Shown here: positions 1-9,450 of the stretch, one piece after another
Layout: each line of letters opens with the position of its first letter
How positions within the stretch are numbered: position 1 is the stretch's first letter
Assembly (NCBI RefSeq): GCF_023111095.1
Contig: NZ_JALGYW010000006.1
Span: 62,001-126,000, forward strand
Length of the DNA: 64,000 bases
Direction of reading: 5' to 3'
Origin: Maribellus sp. YY47
GTDB lineage: Bacteria; Bacteroidota; Bacteroidia; Bacteroidales; Prolixibacteraceae
The notes under the pieces: model-generated
Database searches by the model: none
The model's input: only the letters and a program-made list of their open reading frames with translations
Told to the model about the DNA's origin: nothing
Translations under genes and position numbers: made by a program

Positions 1-834
1 TCTACCGACAAGATTATTGAAATGGTGGCCAATGGTGAAATAAAGTACACCGTTGCCGACAATAATATTGCGAGTATTAACGCGTCCTATTACCCCGAAC
101 TGGATATTCGTGTACCCATAAGTTTTTCGCAACGCATGGCCTGGGCGCTGCGACCCCAAAGTAAAGAGTTGGAAAAAGCGTTAAACGAGTGGATCAAAAC
201 CATGAAAGACGGAGTGGCTTATTATGCCATTTATAACAAGTATTTTAAAAACGAACGCGATTTCAGAAGTCGTGAAAACAGTGATTTTTACAGTTTGAAC
301 AACAACCGCGTAAGTGTTTACGACGAATTGATTCAGGCCAGCGCTGACACCTTGGGGTGGGATTGGCGTTTAATGGCTTCGATGGTTTTTCAGGAATCGA
401 AGTTTAATCCGAACCTCGAGTCGTGGGCCGGTGCGAAAGGATTGATGCAACTGATGCCTGCCACTGCCGAACGGTTTGGGGTGAAAGACCGGGCCAATCC
501 GGAACAGAGCATTGAAGCTGCTACCAAAATTCTAAAAATATTGTGGGATCGTTTTGAAGAAATTCCCGACTCCATTCAACGCATAAAATTTACCATGGCG
601 GCGTATAATTGTGGCTACGGTCATGTGGAAGATGCGCGTAATCTGGCCATTTTGGAAAAGCTCGATCCAAAAGTTTGGGATAAAAATGTGGAGGAGACAA
701 TGCTGAAACTGAGTTATCCTGAAAATTACAACAAGCGGGTGGTTAAATACGGGTATGTTCGTGGTGTGGAACCCTATACATACGTAAAAGAAGTTTTTGA
801 CCGGTTTGAGAATTATGTATTATTTCTTGAATAA
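1..834 (+). CDS. Lytic transglycosylase, MltF-like (5' end missing)
   Basis: Murein-cleaving lytic transglycosylase of the periplasm or outer membrane. The reading frame is open from base 1, so the true start lies left of the window and about 277 residues remain. The first ~75 residues look like the end of a family-3 solute-binding domain (run IRVPISFSQRMAWALRP). A C-terminal SLT domain follows, with the catalytic Glu in FQESKFNPN, then GAKGLMQLMPATA and AAYNCGYGHVEDA. This order of binding domain then SLT domain is the MltF arrangement. A strong hairpin at 876-902 ends the gene. The family is clear; the exact subtype is less certain because the N-terminus is cut. Confidence 0.85.
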   Translation, partial: STDKIIEMVANGEIKYTVADNNIASINASYYPELDIRVPISFSQRMAWALRPQSKELEKALNEWIKTMKDGVAYYAIYNKYFKNERDFRSRENSDFYSLNNNRVSVYDELIQASADTLGWDWRLMASMVFQESKFNPNLESWAGAKGLMQLMPATAERFGVKDRANPEQSIEAATKILKILWDRFEEIPDSIQRIKFTMAAYNCGYGHVEDARNLAILEKLDPKVWDKNVEETMLKLSYPENYNKRVVKYGYVRGVEPYTYVKEVFDRFENYVLFLE

Positions 835-875
835 ACCGATTTATTCTATTGGTCAGGAACAATAATTTGAATAAA

Positions 876-902
876 AAAAGCGGAGAGGTAATCTCCGCTT
901 TT
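876..902. terminator. Bidirectional rho-independent terminator
   Basis: Perfect 11-bp stem AAAAGCGGAGA / TCTCCGCTTTT with a 5-base loop. The A and T flanks give a U-tract on both strands. It lies between the convergent transglycosylase and RND pump genes and can serve both. Confidence 0.8.
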
Positions 903-920
903 CTGTTGTATAGCTATTTG

Positions 921-3900
921 TTATTCTTTTGTTGGGTGTTGTTCGGGAAGATTTCCGGTCCATTTCCGAAGGGTATAATTGATCCGGATGGTGATCATAT
1001 ACATCACCGGTGAGATGATCAGGGTAAGTATGGTTGCAAAAGTTAATCCAAATACAACCGTCCACGACATGGGGCCCCAGAAGGCTACGCTTTCCCCACC
1101 TACCGAAATCTGAGGATCGAAATGTGTGTACAACGAAAAGAAGTCGAAGTTAAGTCCGATAGCCAAAGGCAGCAATCCAAGAACAGTGGTAATTGCCGTC
1201 AGTAATACCGGTCGTAAACGGGTACGTCCGGCTTCAACCAGCGCTTCACGTTGTACATCTTTTGGTAAAAATGCATCTTCAGGTAAGCCCAATTCTTCGC
1301 GTTTTCGTTGTCGGGTCAGATCGATATAGTCGATCAGTACAATACCGTTGTTGACCACGATGCCGGCCAGCGAGATGATACCAATCCCGGTCATGATCAC
1401 CACAAACTCCATCTGGAAGATTCCCAGTCCAAGAAATACCCCGATGGTACTGAAAATAACGGTGGCAATAATAATTGCCGGGCGGATAAACGAGTTAAAC
1501 TGTGTTACCATGATGATCATGATCAAAGCAATGGCAATCAATAAGGCAAACACCAGGAATTGCATACTTTCGGCTTGTTCCTGTTGTTCACCGGTAAACG
1601 CATAGGTATAACCTTCCGGCATCTGATAGTCTTCCAGTATCTGTGCAATACGGGCATTGATTTCGTTGGCATTGTATCCTTCGACCACTCCGGATGATAT
1701 GGTGATTTCGCGTTTAAAATCGATGCGGCTGATTTTATCATAGGTAGTGGCATACTTAAAACTTGCTACCGATGAAATGGGGACGCTGTGTTCGTTTACT
1801 TTAATTCGTTGGTTCATTAAGGTTGAAACGTCATTGCGATATGCCTCGGCTAAACGCACAAATATGTCGTATTCATCTTCTCCGTCTTTGAATTTACTGG
1901 CTTCGTAACCATACAGAGCATTTCTGAAGGCCAGGGCAATTTCCTGTGTCGAAAGTTCATACAAACGGGCTTGCTCACGGTCCACTTCAATCAGCATTTC
2001 CGGCTGGTTTACATTGATGTTGAGTTTCAATTCATCAATTCCCGGAATATTATCGGCTTCAATCAGGCGAATAAAATCATCCGTTATTTTTATGAGCTGA
2101 TTAAATTCATCTCCCGAAACATCTATGTTGATGGGTGCTCCGGTTGGTGGGCCGTCATCGTTTTTCTCGACATAGATTTTGGCGCCAACAAAACCATCAA
2201 GTTTTTTGCTGATTTCCTGCATGATTTTGCTGGTGTTGATTCCTTCTCGCTTTTTGTACTCTACAAACGAAACTGAAGTAAGTGATTTGTTTGGGCTCGA
2301 GTCGTTTTCGAACATCCCGCCTTTACCTACTCCCACGTTGGTGGTTACCGATTTTAGAATGCCCTTAAACGGTTCAATGGTTTCTTTAATGATGCCTTCC
2401 ACCTGTCGTGACACTTCATCGGTTTTTTCAATCGAAGTTCCGAGCGGCAGTTCCATGGTGACAAAAATGGTGCTGGGATCGGTTTCTGGGAAAAAAACCA
2501 TCTTTGGGTTTCCTCCAAAATAAAATCCCATGGAAAAGAACAAAAGCAGCACTGTTCCTCCCAGATAAATGTAGGGCCAGCGACCTGTAAGCGCATGACG
2601 CAGCTGACGGGTATAAACATTTTCGAGCCAAACCAGGAATTTAGTCTGAAACCAGCGTGCCAGTGGTCGCAATGCAACAAGGTTAAGCGCCATTAAGAAG
2701 GCGACTGTAATTGCCAGGTTGCCTAGCAAATAGATTTTCAGCACATAAAACACTACAGCGATTACCGCAAAAATTCCGGCGTTTCTTAGTATTTTTTTGT
2801 GATTGACTTTTTGCATGATATCCTCAATCTTCATAAAATTGGCGATGAAGGGAGGATTAAGAATCAAGGCAACAAACAAGGACGAGGCAAGTACCACGAT
2901 CAAGGTACGAGGTAAAATGGCCATAAACTCACCTACCATTCCTTCCCAGGCAAGCAGCGGAAAAAACGCAGCCAGCGTTGTTAATGTCGATGAAATGATC
3001 GGGAATGCAATTTCGCTCACCCCTCTTTTGGTTGCACTCATTAGCGAATATCCCAGGCTGTAAAGCCTGTAGACGTTCTCAACTACAACTATGGCATTAT
3101 CCACCAGCATCCCCAGGGCCAGTATTAGTCCATACAACACCATCGAGTTTAGCGTAACGCCCGACTGCTGCAATATCACAAACGACAGGAACATCGAGAG
3201 CGGAATAGCCAAACCTGCAAAAAGTGCGTTTCTGAATCCTAAGAAAAGGAAGAGGACAAAGGTCACCAGGATCATCCCCAGAATAATGCTGTTTTCGAGA
3301 TTGGAGATGGTGTCTTCAATGTAAGTGGTCATGTCGTCGGTGACAATTACATCAAGGTTTTTGGGAATGCGGCCGCTTTCTTTCAGTGTTTCAATCCCCT
3401 TGAAAATGTTTTCAGATGCCGACAAAATGTTTTCGCCTGATTTTTTCGTGATGGAAAGCGTTACAACCGGTTTGTTGTCGAGACGGGCGATCGTGCTTTG
3501 TTCCTTGTAGCCATCGGTTACCGTTGCAATGTCGCGGATATAAACGGGTTTGCCATTGTTTACTTTAATGATGGTGTTCCGGATCTGGTTCATGTCGGTG
3601 TAGTTCGCCTCGGTGCGAATGGTACGCCTGATTTCGTCAGCGGTAAACTGCCCGGCCCCCATGGTAACGTTCTCCAGTTGAATGGCCAGCGAAACATCTT
3701 CAAAAGTAAGTTCGGTGGCGTCGAGTTTGTAGGGATCGATTTCAATCTGGATTTCTCTTTCTTCAACGCCGCGTATGTTGGCTTCTGAAACTTCGCGGTA
3801 GCTTTCAAATTCATCCTGAAGTAACTCGGCGTATTTTTTTAGCTCCCGCATACTGAATTCCCCCGAAATGTTGACGTTCATAATCGGGAATTCCGAGAGG

Positions 3901-4343
3901 TCAAAATCGGTTACATACGGATCACTTGGCAAATCGTCGGGTAACTCCGATTTTGCTTTGTCAACGCGGTCTTTAGTGTCCTGAAGTGCCTGCTTGATGG
4001 TAACATTGGTGTTGAATTCCACCATGATGGTACTTACATCCTGAAACGAAGCCGATGAGACCTTCTTTACGCCTTTCAGCCCTTTCAGCTCCTTTTCGAT
4101 GGGGCGGGTACAAAGGTTTTCAATATCAACCGGGGAGTTTCCCGGGTACAGGGTCTGTATAAAAATATACGGAACCACAATCTCGGGCATCGCTTCGCGC
4201 GGCATCTGCTGGTACGAAAAAATACCAAAGAACACCAGCAAAAAAGTGAAAATGTAGATGGTGGTTTTATTCTTTAACGCAAGATAAGTTGGTTTGAACT
4301 TCCGCGTTATTTCGTCTTTTAATGCGTGTTTTTCTTTCTCCAT
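921..4343 (-). CDS. RND efflux pump inner-membrane permease (HAE/AcrB family)
   Basis: Proton-driven tripartite efflux permease of 1140 residues, slightly longer than AcrB. The usual layout is visible: TM1 at about 28-45 (IYIFTFLLVFFG), a large periplasmic porter domain, a TM2-6 bundle from about 350, a second periplasmic half, and a final TM bundle. In TM4 the proton-relay motif reads LVDNAIVVVENV: Asp415 is kept, but the second Asp of AcrB is Asn. The TM10 Lys of AcrB is also replaced (VNNGIVLID). It is last in the order TetR, TolC, adaptor, permease, 22 bases after the adaptor. The substrate cannot be told from sequence; drugs, detergents or bile-like compounds are typical. Confidence 0.92.
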   Translation of the reverse strand: MEKEKHALKDEITRKFKPTYLALKNKTTIYIFTFLLVFFGIFSYQQMPREAMPEIVVPYIFIQTLYPGNSPVDIENLCTRPIEKELKGLKGVKKVSSASFQDVSTIMVEFNTNVTIKQALQDTKDRVDKAKSELPDDLPSDPYVTDFDLSEFPIMNVNISGEFSMRELKKYAELLQDEFESYREVSEANIRGVEEREIQIEIDPYKLDATELTFEDVSLAIQLENVTMGAGQFTADEIRRTIRTEANYTDMNQIRNTIIKVNNGKPVYIRDIATVTDGYKEQSTIARLDNKPVVTLSITKKSGENILSASENIFKGIETLKESGRIPKNLDVIVTDDMTTYIEDTISNLENSIILGMILVTFVLFLFLGFRNALFAGLAIPLSMFLSFVILQQSGVTLNSMVLYGLILALGMLVDNAIVVVENVYRLYSLGYSLMSATKRGVSEIAFPIISSTLTTLAAFFPLLAWEGMVGEFMAILPRTLIVVLASSLFVALILNPPFIANFMKIEDIMQKVNHKKILRNAGIFAVIAVVFYVLKIYLLGNLAITVAFLMALNLVALRPLARWFQTKFLVWLENVYTRQLRHALTGRWPYIYLGGTVLLLFFSMGFYFGGNPKMVFFPETDPSTIFVTMELPLGTSIEKTDEVSRQVEGIIKETIEPFKGILKSVTTNVGVGKGGMFENDSSPNKSLTSVSFVEYKKREGINTSKIMQEISKKLDGFVGAKIYVEKNDDGPPTGAPINIDVSGDEFNQLIKITDDFIRLIEADNIPGIDELKLNINVNQPEMLIEVDREQARLYELSTQEIALAFRNALYGYEASKFKDGEDEYDIFVRLAEAYRNDVSTLMNQRIKVNEHSVPISSVASFKYATTYDKISRIDFKREITISSGVVEGYNANEINARIAQILEDYQMPEGYTYAFTGEQQEQAESMQFLVFALLIAIALIMIIMVTQFNSFIRPAIIIATVIFSTIGVFLGLGIFQMEFVVIMTGIGIISLAGIVVNNGIVLIDYIDLTRQRKREELGLPEDAFLPKDVQREALVEAGRTRLRPVLLTAITTVLGLLPLAIGLNFDFFSLYTHFDPQISVGGESVAFWGPMSWTVVFGLTFATILTLIISPVMYMITIRINYTLRKWTGNLPEQHPTKE

Positions 4344-4365
4344 TTGAATAGAATTTTTGGAGTAA

Positions 4366-5487
4366 TTAGTTGATGGAGACCAGCGATCCGTTTACAATCT
4401 GGTTGTAACCCTCCGAAACGACCTGCATGCCGGTGTTTAATCCGCTGACCACTTCTGTAAGGTTGTTGTCTGTCACTCCCGGTTCAACATAGACTTTTTT
4501 GGCTATTGTTTTTCCATCTTTTTGATCGACAATGTAGGTGTAGTGGCCGGTAAAATCTTCTTTAATAAAGAGTGTCGGAACAACTATGGCATTTTTGTTC
4601 AGGTAGTCGCGGAACTTCAGTACTGCCACCAGGTTGGGTTTAATCAGTTTTCCCGGGTTTTCGATGTTGATACGTACCCGGAAAGTCCGGCTGGCCTGAT
4701 CGACGGTGTTTCCGACCTGGTAGATGGTTGCCATAGTGTTGGTGTTTAAGGCCGGGAAATAGATTTTTACCGAATCTCCCCGGTGTACCTTAGTGATGTA
4801 GGATTCCGAAATGTCGCCGTAAATTTTTATGTGGCTCACATCAACCACTTTGGCAAACGGAGTCTGCGGGCTACCAATGTTTCCTTTCTTTTGGTAAATC
4901 ACGTCGACAATACCATCAGAAGGAACTTTTACTTCGGCCAGTTCGATCTGGGTTTTCAGACTTTTGATGCGGGTTTCAAGGCTTTCTTTGTTGTTTTTGG
5001 CCTGTAAATATTGCATTTCGGAGCCAATATTCTGATCCCAAAGGTTTTTCTGCCGCTCATAGTTGGTTACAGCCAGGTCGAGTTGAACCTGAAGTTCATC
5101 AATCGAACGCTCCAGTATGTCGGTGTTAAGCCGGGCCATAATCTGGCCTTTGGTAACCTGTTGACCTTCTTTTACAAGTACTTCTTTAATTACGCCTGAA
5201 GTTTCGGGACTAACATCGACATCGTGCTCGGCTTCCACCTGTCCGGTCACTTCAAAGAAATGTTCAAATCGTTTTTGGGTCAGTGTTTCTGCCTTAATTT
5301 TTATGGTTTCTTCTTCCTGGTTGGCTGAAAGCTCTTTTTCCAGTTGGGTAATTTGCTGTTCAAGCGTATGAACCTGTTGTTTCAGCTCCTGTAGTTTTTC
5401 TCGTTTCGTGTTGTCGTCTTCCACCGACGTGCTTGCGCAAGCATAGACGAACAGTGCTGTAGTAAGAATGATCAAAATCTTCTTCAT
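4366..5487 (-). CDS. RND efflux periplasmic adaptor (membrane fusion protein), lipoprotein
   Basis: Adaptor of 373 residues that bridges the RND permease and the TolC channel. The N-terminus MKKILIILTTALFVYACAS ends in a lipobox with Cys17, so it should be lipid-anchored. A heptad-rich segment at about residues 30-60 predicts a coiled coil. The lipoyl/barrel-sandwich halves follow (DVSPETSGVIKEVLVKEG and later PSDGIVDVIYQKKGNIGS) around a hairpin of two helices, then beta-barrel and membrane-proximal domains. The gene sits 27 bases behind the tolC-like gene and 22 bases before the permease, so one transcript is likely. Confidence 0.9.
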   Translation of the reverse strand: MKKILIILTTALFVYACASTSVEDDNTKREKLQELKQQVHTLEQQITQLEKELSANQEEETIKIKAETLTQKRFEHFFEVTGQVEAEHDVDVSPETSGVIKEVLVKEGQQVTKGQIMARLNTDILERSIDELQVQLDLAVTNYERQKNLWDQNIGSEMQYLQAKNNKESLETRIKSLKTQIELAEVKVPSDGIVDVIYQKKGNIGSPQTPFAKVVDVSHIKIYGDISESYITKVHRGDSVKIYFPALNTNTMATIYQVGNTVDQASRTFRVRINIENPGKLIKPNLVAVLKFRDYLNKNAIVVPTLFIKEDFTGHYTYIVDQKDGKTIAKKVYVEPGVTDNNLTEVVSGLNTGMQVVSEGYNQIVNGSLVSIN

Positions 5488-5514
5488 GGTATTGCTGTTT
5501 TTTATTTTTCGGTT

Positions 5515-6858
5515 TTATAATGCGCCGGCTGCTTTTCTGAGTTTTAAGTCGGCCTGTAACAATTGAAGGGTGGAGGTGACCAGCGCCTGGAATGCATTGA
5601 TGTATTGCGTTTCCTGTTGTGAAAGCTCTGCGCTGCTGATCATTCCGTTGTTGAATTTAATGTGTGTTTTATCCAAAATGCTTTGTGCCAGATCACGGCT
5701 CTCCTGATCGTTCAGATAACGTTCGCGTGCAGTTTGCATGTCTGCTGAAGCCGTCAGGTAATCTTTTTGCAGCGTAATTTCTGCTAATTTCTGGTCGGTA
5801 GCAGCTTTGTCTCGTTCGAGCTGAGCCTGCTGGACTTTCGAACGTTTTTGACCCGAGTTGAACAAATCTATTTTTGCCTGTAATCCAACCAGTGACGACG
5901 GAAACCAGTCTTGTTTAAAAACGTTGGCGCTGTTACTGTAAGCAGTTTTCGAATAGCTGTAAAATCCACTCAAACTGGGCAGGTACGTCGATTTCTCGAG
6001 TTTCAGTAGTTTTTCAGATACCTGAAAATTGGCCATCGCCAAACGGTAGTCGATATGGCTGTTCAGGTCGAGCGGGATTGTTTTTTGCTGATTGACCAAC
6101 GGAGATACGAATACATCCAGTTTGTCCGACATATCGATCGCTGTGTTGAGGTCGTAACCCATGGCGTATTTCAACACAATTTTTGCGACTGAAAGCTCAC
6201 GTTCTGAACGCAGGACTTCGTTTTCAGCATTTTTCACCAGTATTTTCAGCTGATCCACATCCTGCGATTCACGAAAACCGTTTTCGTAATAAACTTTGGT
6301 TTCTTCATAAAGCCGCTTGGTATTGTCCAGGTTTTCGAGCATTACCTGTTTGTAGCGTTCGCTGATCAGTACCATGTAATAAGCTTGCGAAACGGCATCG
6401 CGGATATCGATCTCTGCTTTTTCGTGGGCTTGTTTGGACAGGCTCAGGTACAATTGCGCCGAGCCAACACCTACGATCCATGATCCATCAAAAATTTTCT
6501 GCGATACGTTGATTCCAAAATCAGAATTATAATCCTGACCGAACTTCACCGGGATATAGGTTCCGGCATCTTCACCAAAAAACTCACCCGGAATAAGCGA
6601 TACAGGTAGATTTAGAAATTTGTTGTAATTCGCGCTTCCCGATACCTGTGGCAATCCTGATGAAATGGTTTCCCACACTTTTTTTTGCGCAATCGTAATG
6701 TCCTGGTTCGTGTTGTGCAGAACATACGAATGTTCCATCGCAAAACCAATCGCCTGTTCGAGCGTAAATGATTGTGGCTGATCCTGTGCTTTTGCCGAAA
6801 CCGTAAGCACTAAAATAAGACTCAGCAACAAAGGAATTTTTTTTGTTTTAATTTTCAT
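5515..6858 (-). CDS. TolC-family outer-membrane efflux channel
   Basis: Outer-membrane factor of 447 residues completing the tripartite pump. It starts with a signal peptide (IPLLLSLILVLTVSAKA, cleavage near QDQPQS). It carries the two repeated TolC helical modules, beginning FTLEQAIGFAMEHSYVLH and ending with alanine- and glutamine-rich helices (SAELSQQETQYINAFQALV). Length is normal for the family. The gene is 46 bases after the TetR gene and 27 before the adaptor gene. The family is firm; the partner assignment rests on the shared operon. Confidence 0.92.
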   Translation of the reverse strand: MKIKTKKIPLLLSLILVLTVSAKAQDQPQSFTLEQAIGFAMEHSYVLHNTNQDITIAQKKVWETISSGLPQVSGSANYNKFLNLPVSLIPGEFFGEDAGTYIPVKFGQDYNSDFGINVSQKIFDGSWIVGVGSAQLYLSLSKQAHEKAEIDIRDAVSQAYYMVLISERYKQVMLENLDNTKRLYEETKVYYENGFRESQDVDQLKILVKNAENEVLRSERELSVAKIVLKYAMGYDLNTAIDMSDKLDVFVSPLVNQQKTIPLDLNSHIDYRLAMANFQVSEKLLKLEKSTYLPSLSGFYSYSKTAYSNSANVFKQDWFPSSLVGLQAKIDLFNSGQKRSKVQQAQLERDKAATDQKLAEITLQKDYLTASADMQTARERYLNDQESRDLAQSILDKTHIKFNNGMISSAELSQQETQYINAFQALVTSTLQLLQADLKLRKAAGAL

Positions 6859-6904
6859 CTTGTTATAGTTGTCCGTTTTCTATCGTGTAAAATGGAACGC
6901 CTCC

Positions 6905-7537
6905 CTACTGCTGGGGATTTGTTTCATTCTGAACATTAATTATTAATTTTTTATAGTATTCCAATCCTGCAGGCGTGCAAATGGCATGCATGTGGTAATC
7001 GAGTATTTGGTCGTACAGGGAAGTTGAATGCACTTCGTATTCTTCAAAAATTTTGTATTCAGGATTAATGGTGTAAAGAAATCTCCCGAGGAGTAACTTT
7101 GAAATAAAATACGGATCAATGTCGTTGCGGTATAAGCCCTGTGCCATTCCCAGTTTTAGGTTCTCCATCGTACTGTCGAAAATTCTTTTTCGCTTGAATT
7201 CGTATACCCGCCGGAACAAAACCGGGTAAGTTTTTTTTAGTTCGGTTTCCATGTTGTGATGGTACATTCTCAGAATGGGCGAAATGCTTTTCCGAAGCTC
7301 AAAAGTCATATCGATGGCATTTCCTACTGCCGGATCATTGAATTTATAGTGCTGCGATTCAATCAAAAACTCGATGACTTCAGTAACCAGCGCCTGTTTA
7401 TCAGTGAAGAATTGATAAAGCGTCTTTTTTGAAATGCCAAATTCTGACGCCACGTCATCCATGGTCACATTGCGTATGCCTCTTTTCAAAAAGAGAAAGG
7501 CAACGTTCTCAACGATGTATTCTTTTTTTTCTTCCAT
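6905..7537 (-). CDS. TetR/AcrR-family transcriptional regulator
   Basis: Regulator of 210 residues. The helix-turn-helix lies at about residues 20-50 (ITMDDVASEFGISKKTLYQFF is the family pattern; here it reads VTMDDVASEFGISKKTLYQF), followed by a divergent ligand-binding domain. It is the first gene of the efflux operon, so it probably represses that operon and responds to a pump substrate. An upstream TTG would add three residues. The ATG at 7537 is preferred because the -7 promoter box overlaps the TTG. That would leave the mRNA with almost no leader. Confidence 0.88.
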   Translation of the reverse strand: MEEKKEYIVENVAFLFLKRGIRNVTMDDVASEFGISKKTLYQFFTDKQALVTEVIEFLIESQHYKFNDPAVGNAIDMTFELRKSISPILRMYHHNMETELKKTYPVLFRRVYEFKRKRIFDSTMENLKLGMAQGLYRNDIDPYFISKLLLGRFLYTINPEYKIFEEYEVHSTSLYDQILDYHMHAICTPAGLEYYKKLIINVQNETNPQQ

Positions 7538-7543
7538 AGTTTG

Positions 7544-7551
7544 CAAAAATA
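7544..7551 (-). promoter_or_regulatory. Putative Bacteroidota -7 promoter element
   Basis: TATTTTTG on the minus strand matches TAnnTTTG exactly. It lies 7-14 bases before the TetR ATG, which places transcription start at or very near the start codon. No good -33 box is visible. Confidence 0.4.
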
Positions 7552-7760
7552 GGAGAAAGTACGATGGAAACTACACTGGTGTTAAAAGTTTATTTTGTGC
7601 ATTAAATAAATTTATGACTCTTAATATTTAAGTGGTTAACTTAAAAAGTTGCGTAAAACTATATTATATGATGAAGTTTCCGATCAAATTTTCGGTGAAT
7701 GGAGAAATATAATCTACGAATGGTTTTTTTTGGTCCAGTAAACCGGGCGATTGGCGCTTT

Positions 7761-8435
7761 TTATCTGGTTGATTGTAATAACAAAGTGGCAATCCGAAGA
7801 TCTTCCGGAAAGGTGATTTTAATATTCTCCCGGTTTCCTTCAACCGTAACAATGTTCGTTCCCATGTTTTCCAAGACCGATGCATCGTCGGTAAACAATT
7901 CGGAGTAAGGTTGTTGATAGGCCTTTTTTATCAGCGAAAGGGTAAAGGTTTGCGGTGTTTGTACCAGGAAATATTTTGAACGATCGAGCGAAGTGTTTTT
8001 GGAACCATCGATATACCGAACCGATTCCGAAACCGGAACCACGGGTAAAGCATTGCCTTTTACACGGGCAGTATCCAGGCAGTTTTGCAGGGTTTGTTTC
8101 GATACGAGCGGACGCACACCATCGTGAATAAAAACAATGCCGTCTTCGGGTATGCAGTCGAGCCCGTTTTTTACCGACTCAAAACGACTGGAGCCCCCGG
8201 CTGCCAGGTGATGATTGATATTGAAGTGATGTTTCTCACACAATTCTTTCCAGCGTTGGAACTCGCTTTCGGGAAGTACGAGTACAAACCGAATGGCAGT
8301 GTCGAAAGAATAAAATGCTTCGAAAGTATGCATCAGTACCGGCTTCCCGGCGAGTTCGAGGAATTGCTTCGGAACTTCGTTGTTCATTCTGGATCCGCTT
8401 CCTCCCGCCACTATTAATGCAAACTTGTTAGGCAT
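7761..8435 (-). CDS. ispD: 2-C-methyl-D-erythritol 4-phosphate cytidylyltransferase
   Basis: Third enzyme of the MEP isoprenoid pathway: transfers CMP from CTP to methylerythritol 4-phosphate in the cytoplasm. The 224-residue length is typical. The N-terminal nucleotide-binding signature is present as IVAGGSGSRMNNEVPKQF (Lys in the PKQF position), with FIHDGVRPLVS and TPQTF further on. It diverges from the DUF2461 gene with a gap of about 55 bases. A second MEP gene, dxs, lies in the same window. No tight operon partner is visible. Confidence 0.93.
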   Translation of the reverse strand: MPNKFALIVAGGSGSRMNNEVPKQFLELAGKPVLMHTFEAFYSFDTAIRFVLVLPESEFQRWKELCEKHHFNINHHLAAGGSSRFESVKNGLDCIPEDGIVFIHDGVRPLVSKQTLQNCLDTARVKGNALPVVPVSESVRYIDGSKNTSLDRSKYFLVQTPQTFTLSLIKKAYQQPYSELFTDDASVLENMGTNIVTVEGNRENIKITFPEDLRIATLLLQSTR

Positions 8436-8490
8436 TTTACTGTCAATTTTTGTATTTTCCGTGAGTAAAAATAGACTAAAATATTACCAC

Positions 8491-9141
8491 ATGAATAGTG
8501 TTTTGCAATTTTTGGAGGAGTTGGCTGCCAATAACAACCGCGAGTGGTTTCAGTCCAATAAAAAATGGTACGAAGAAAGCAGGGATAAAGTGTTGTTTCT
8601 GACCGATGTGTTGATCAATGAGATAGGCCAGTTTGATTCGGAAATAAGAGGACTGCAGCCCAAAGATTGTATGTTCAGGATTTTCCGCGATGTTCGTTTT
8701 TCTCCTGATAAACGTCCGTACAAAACAAATTTTGGAAGTTTTATCTGCAAAGGAGGCCGTAAAAGTATGAATCCGGGGTATTATTTTCATTTGGAACCAG
8801 CGGGGTGTTTTATGGCCGGTGGAATTTATATGCCTCCTGCAGAACCGCTGAAAACGATAAGAACCTGCCTGGCCGATCATGCTGAAGAGTTTCTGGAGAT
8901 AACAGAAGCGCCTGATTTTAAAAGGGAATTTCCGGCAATGTACGATGATCAACTCAAGACAGCTCCCAAAGGATTTCCCAAGGATCACGAGCATATCGGT
9001 TTGCTCAAGTATAAGTCGTACATCTTTTCAAAAGATATAGCGGCTTCTGATGTAGTTGGTGAAAAATATGTGGAAAAAATGGTGGAAGGATTTGAATCCC
9101 TGTATCCGGTGAATCGCTTTCTTTATGAAGCACTTGCCTGA
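8491..9141 (+). CDS. DUF2461 domain protein
   Basis: Cytoplasmic protein of 216 residues spanning one DUF2461 (TIGR02453) domain, with no known reaction. Recognisable stretches are FLEELAANNNREWFQSNKKW, PKDCMFRIFRDVRFSPDKRP YKTNFG and a closing GFESLYPVNRFLYEAL. An in-frame ATG at 8380 would overlap ispD on the other strand and add unrelated sequence. The ATG at 8491 starts exactly where the family starts. It is followed by a hairpin at 9262-9290. Confidence 0.85.
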   Translation: MNSVLQFLEELAANNNREWFQSNKKWYEESRDKVLFLTDVLINEIGQFDSEIRGLQPKDCMFRIFRDVRFSPDKRPYKTNFGSFICKGGRKSMNPGYYFHLEPAGCFMAGGIYMPPAEPLKTIRTCLADHAEEFLEITEAPDFKREFPAMYDDQLKTAPKGFPKDHEHIGLLKYKSYIFSKDIAASDVVGEKYVEKMVEGFESLYPVNRFLYEALA

Positions 9142-9450
9142 GCTTTTTCCTTTTTCTTATTTCAACCCTGGAGGATGTCCTGTTCAGGGTTACTTTTTCA
9201 ACTGAAAAGGAATATAATTATATAGACCCTTATTTTTTATCTTCCCGATTTCAATGAAATGCCCCGGAGGTTCTTTCCGGGGTTTTATTTGGGCCAAATT
9301 CAAGCAGAAAATGCCTCTTTAATACAACTGAATATCACCTATGTTAACACTGTTTATATATTATTAACAAATTGTTTTTGCCAACCGAACATAAGTGAAA
9401 GAAATAAGTATTTTTACGCCTTGTTTTAATCATTTATTATTAATCCAATT
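9142..9450. other. Intergenic region with hairpins and the DUF5020/permease promoter
   Basis: 309 bases without a gene. It holds a 7-bp hairpin AACCCTG/CAGGGTT near 9163-9191 and the terminator at 9262-9290. An AT-rich stretch follows before the next gene, with TATTTTTA near 9408 as a weak -7 candidate. No riboswitch was recognised. Confidence 0.5.
9262..9290 (+). terminator. Rho-independent terminator after the DUF2461 gene
   Basis: Stem CCCCGGA / TCCGGGG, extendable by two G-U pairs, with a 3-base loop, followed by TTTTATTT. Confidence 0.7.

Noticed and set aside
1971-2523. Two plus-strand frames of about 100-114 residues
   Set aside because: Antisense to the RND permease, mutually overlapping, no start signals.
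2600-2620. Further copy of the GTCAGCTGAC palindrome in the RND gene (GCAGCTGACGGG)
   Set aside because: Only half of the palindrome matches, the TCC flank is absent, and the sequence encodes conserved permease residues.
9142-9450. Purine riboswitch in front of the purine transport genes
   Set aside because: No pairing pattern of the purine aptamer (three-way junction with conserved loops) could be found; only terminator-like hairpins are visible.
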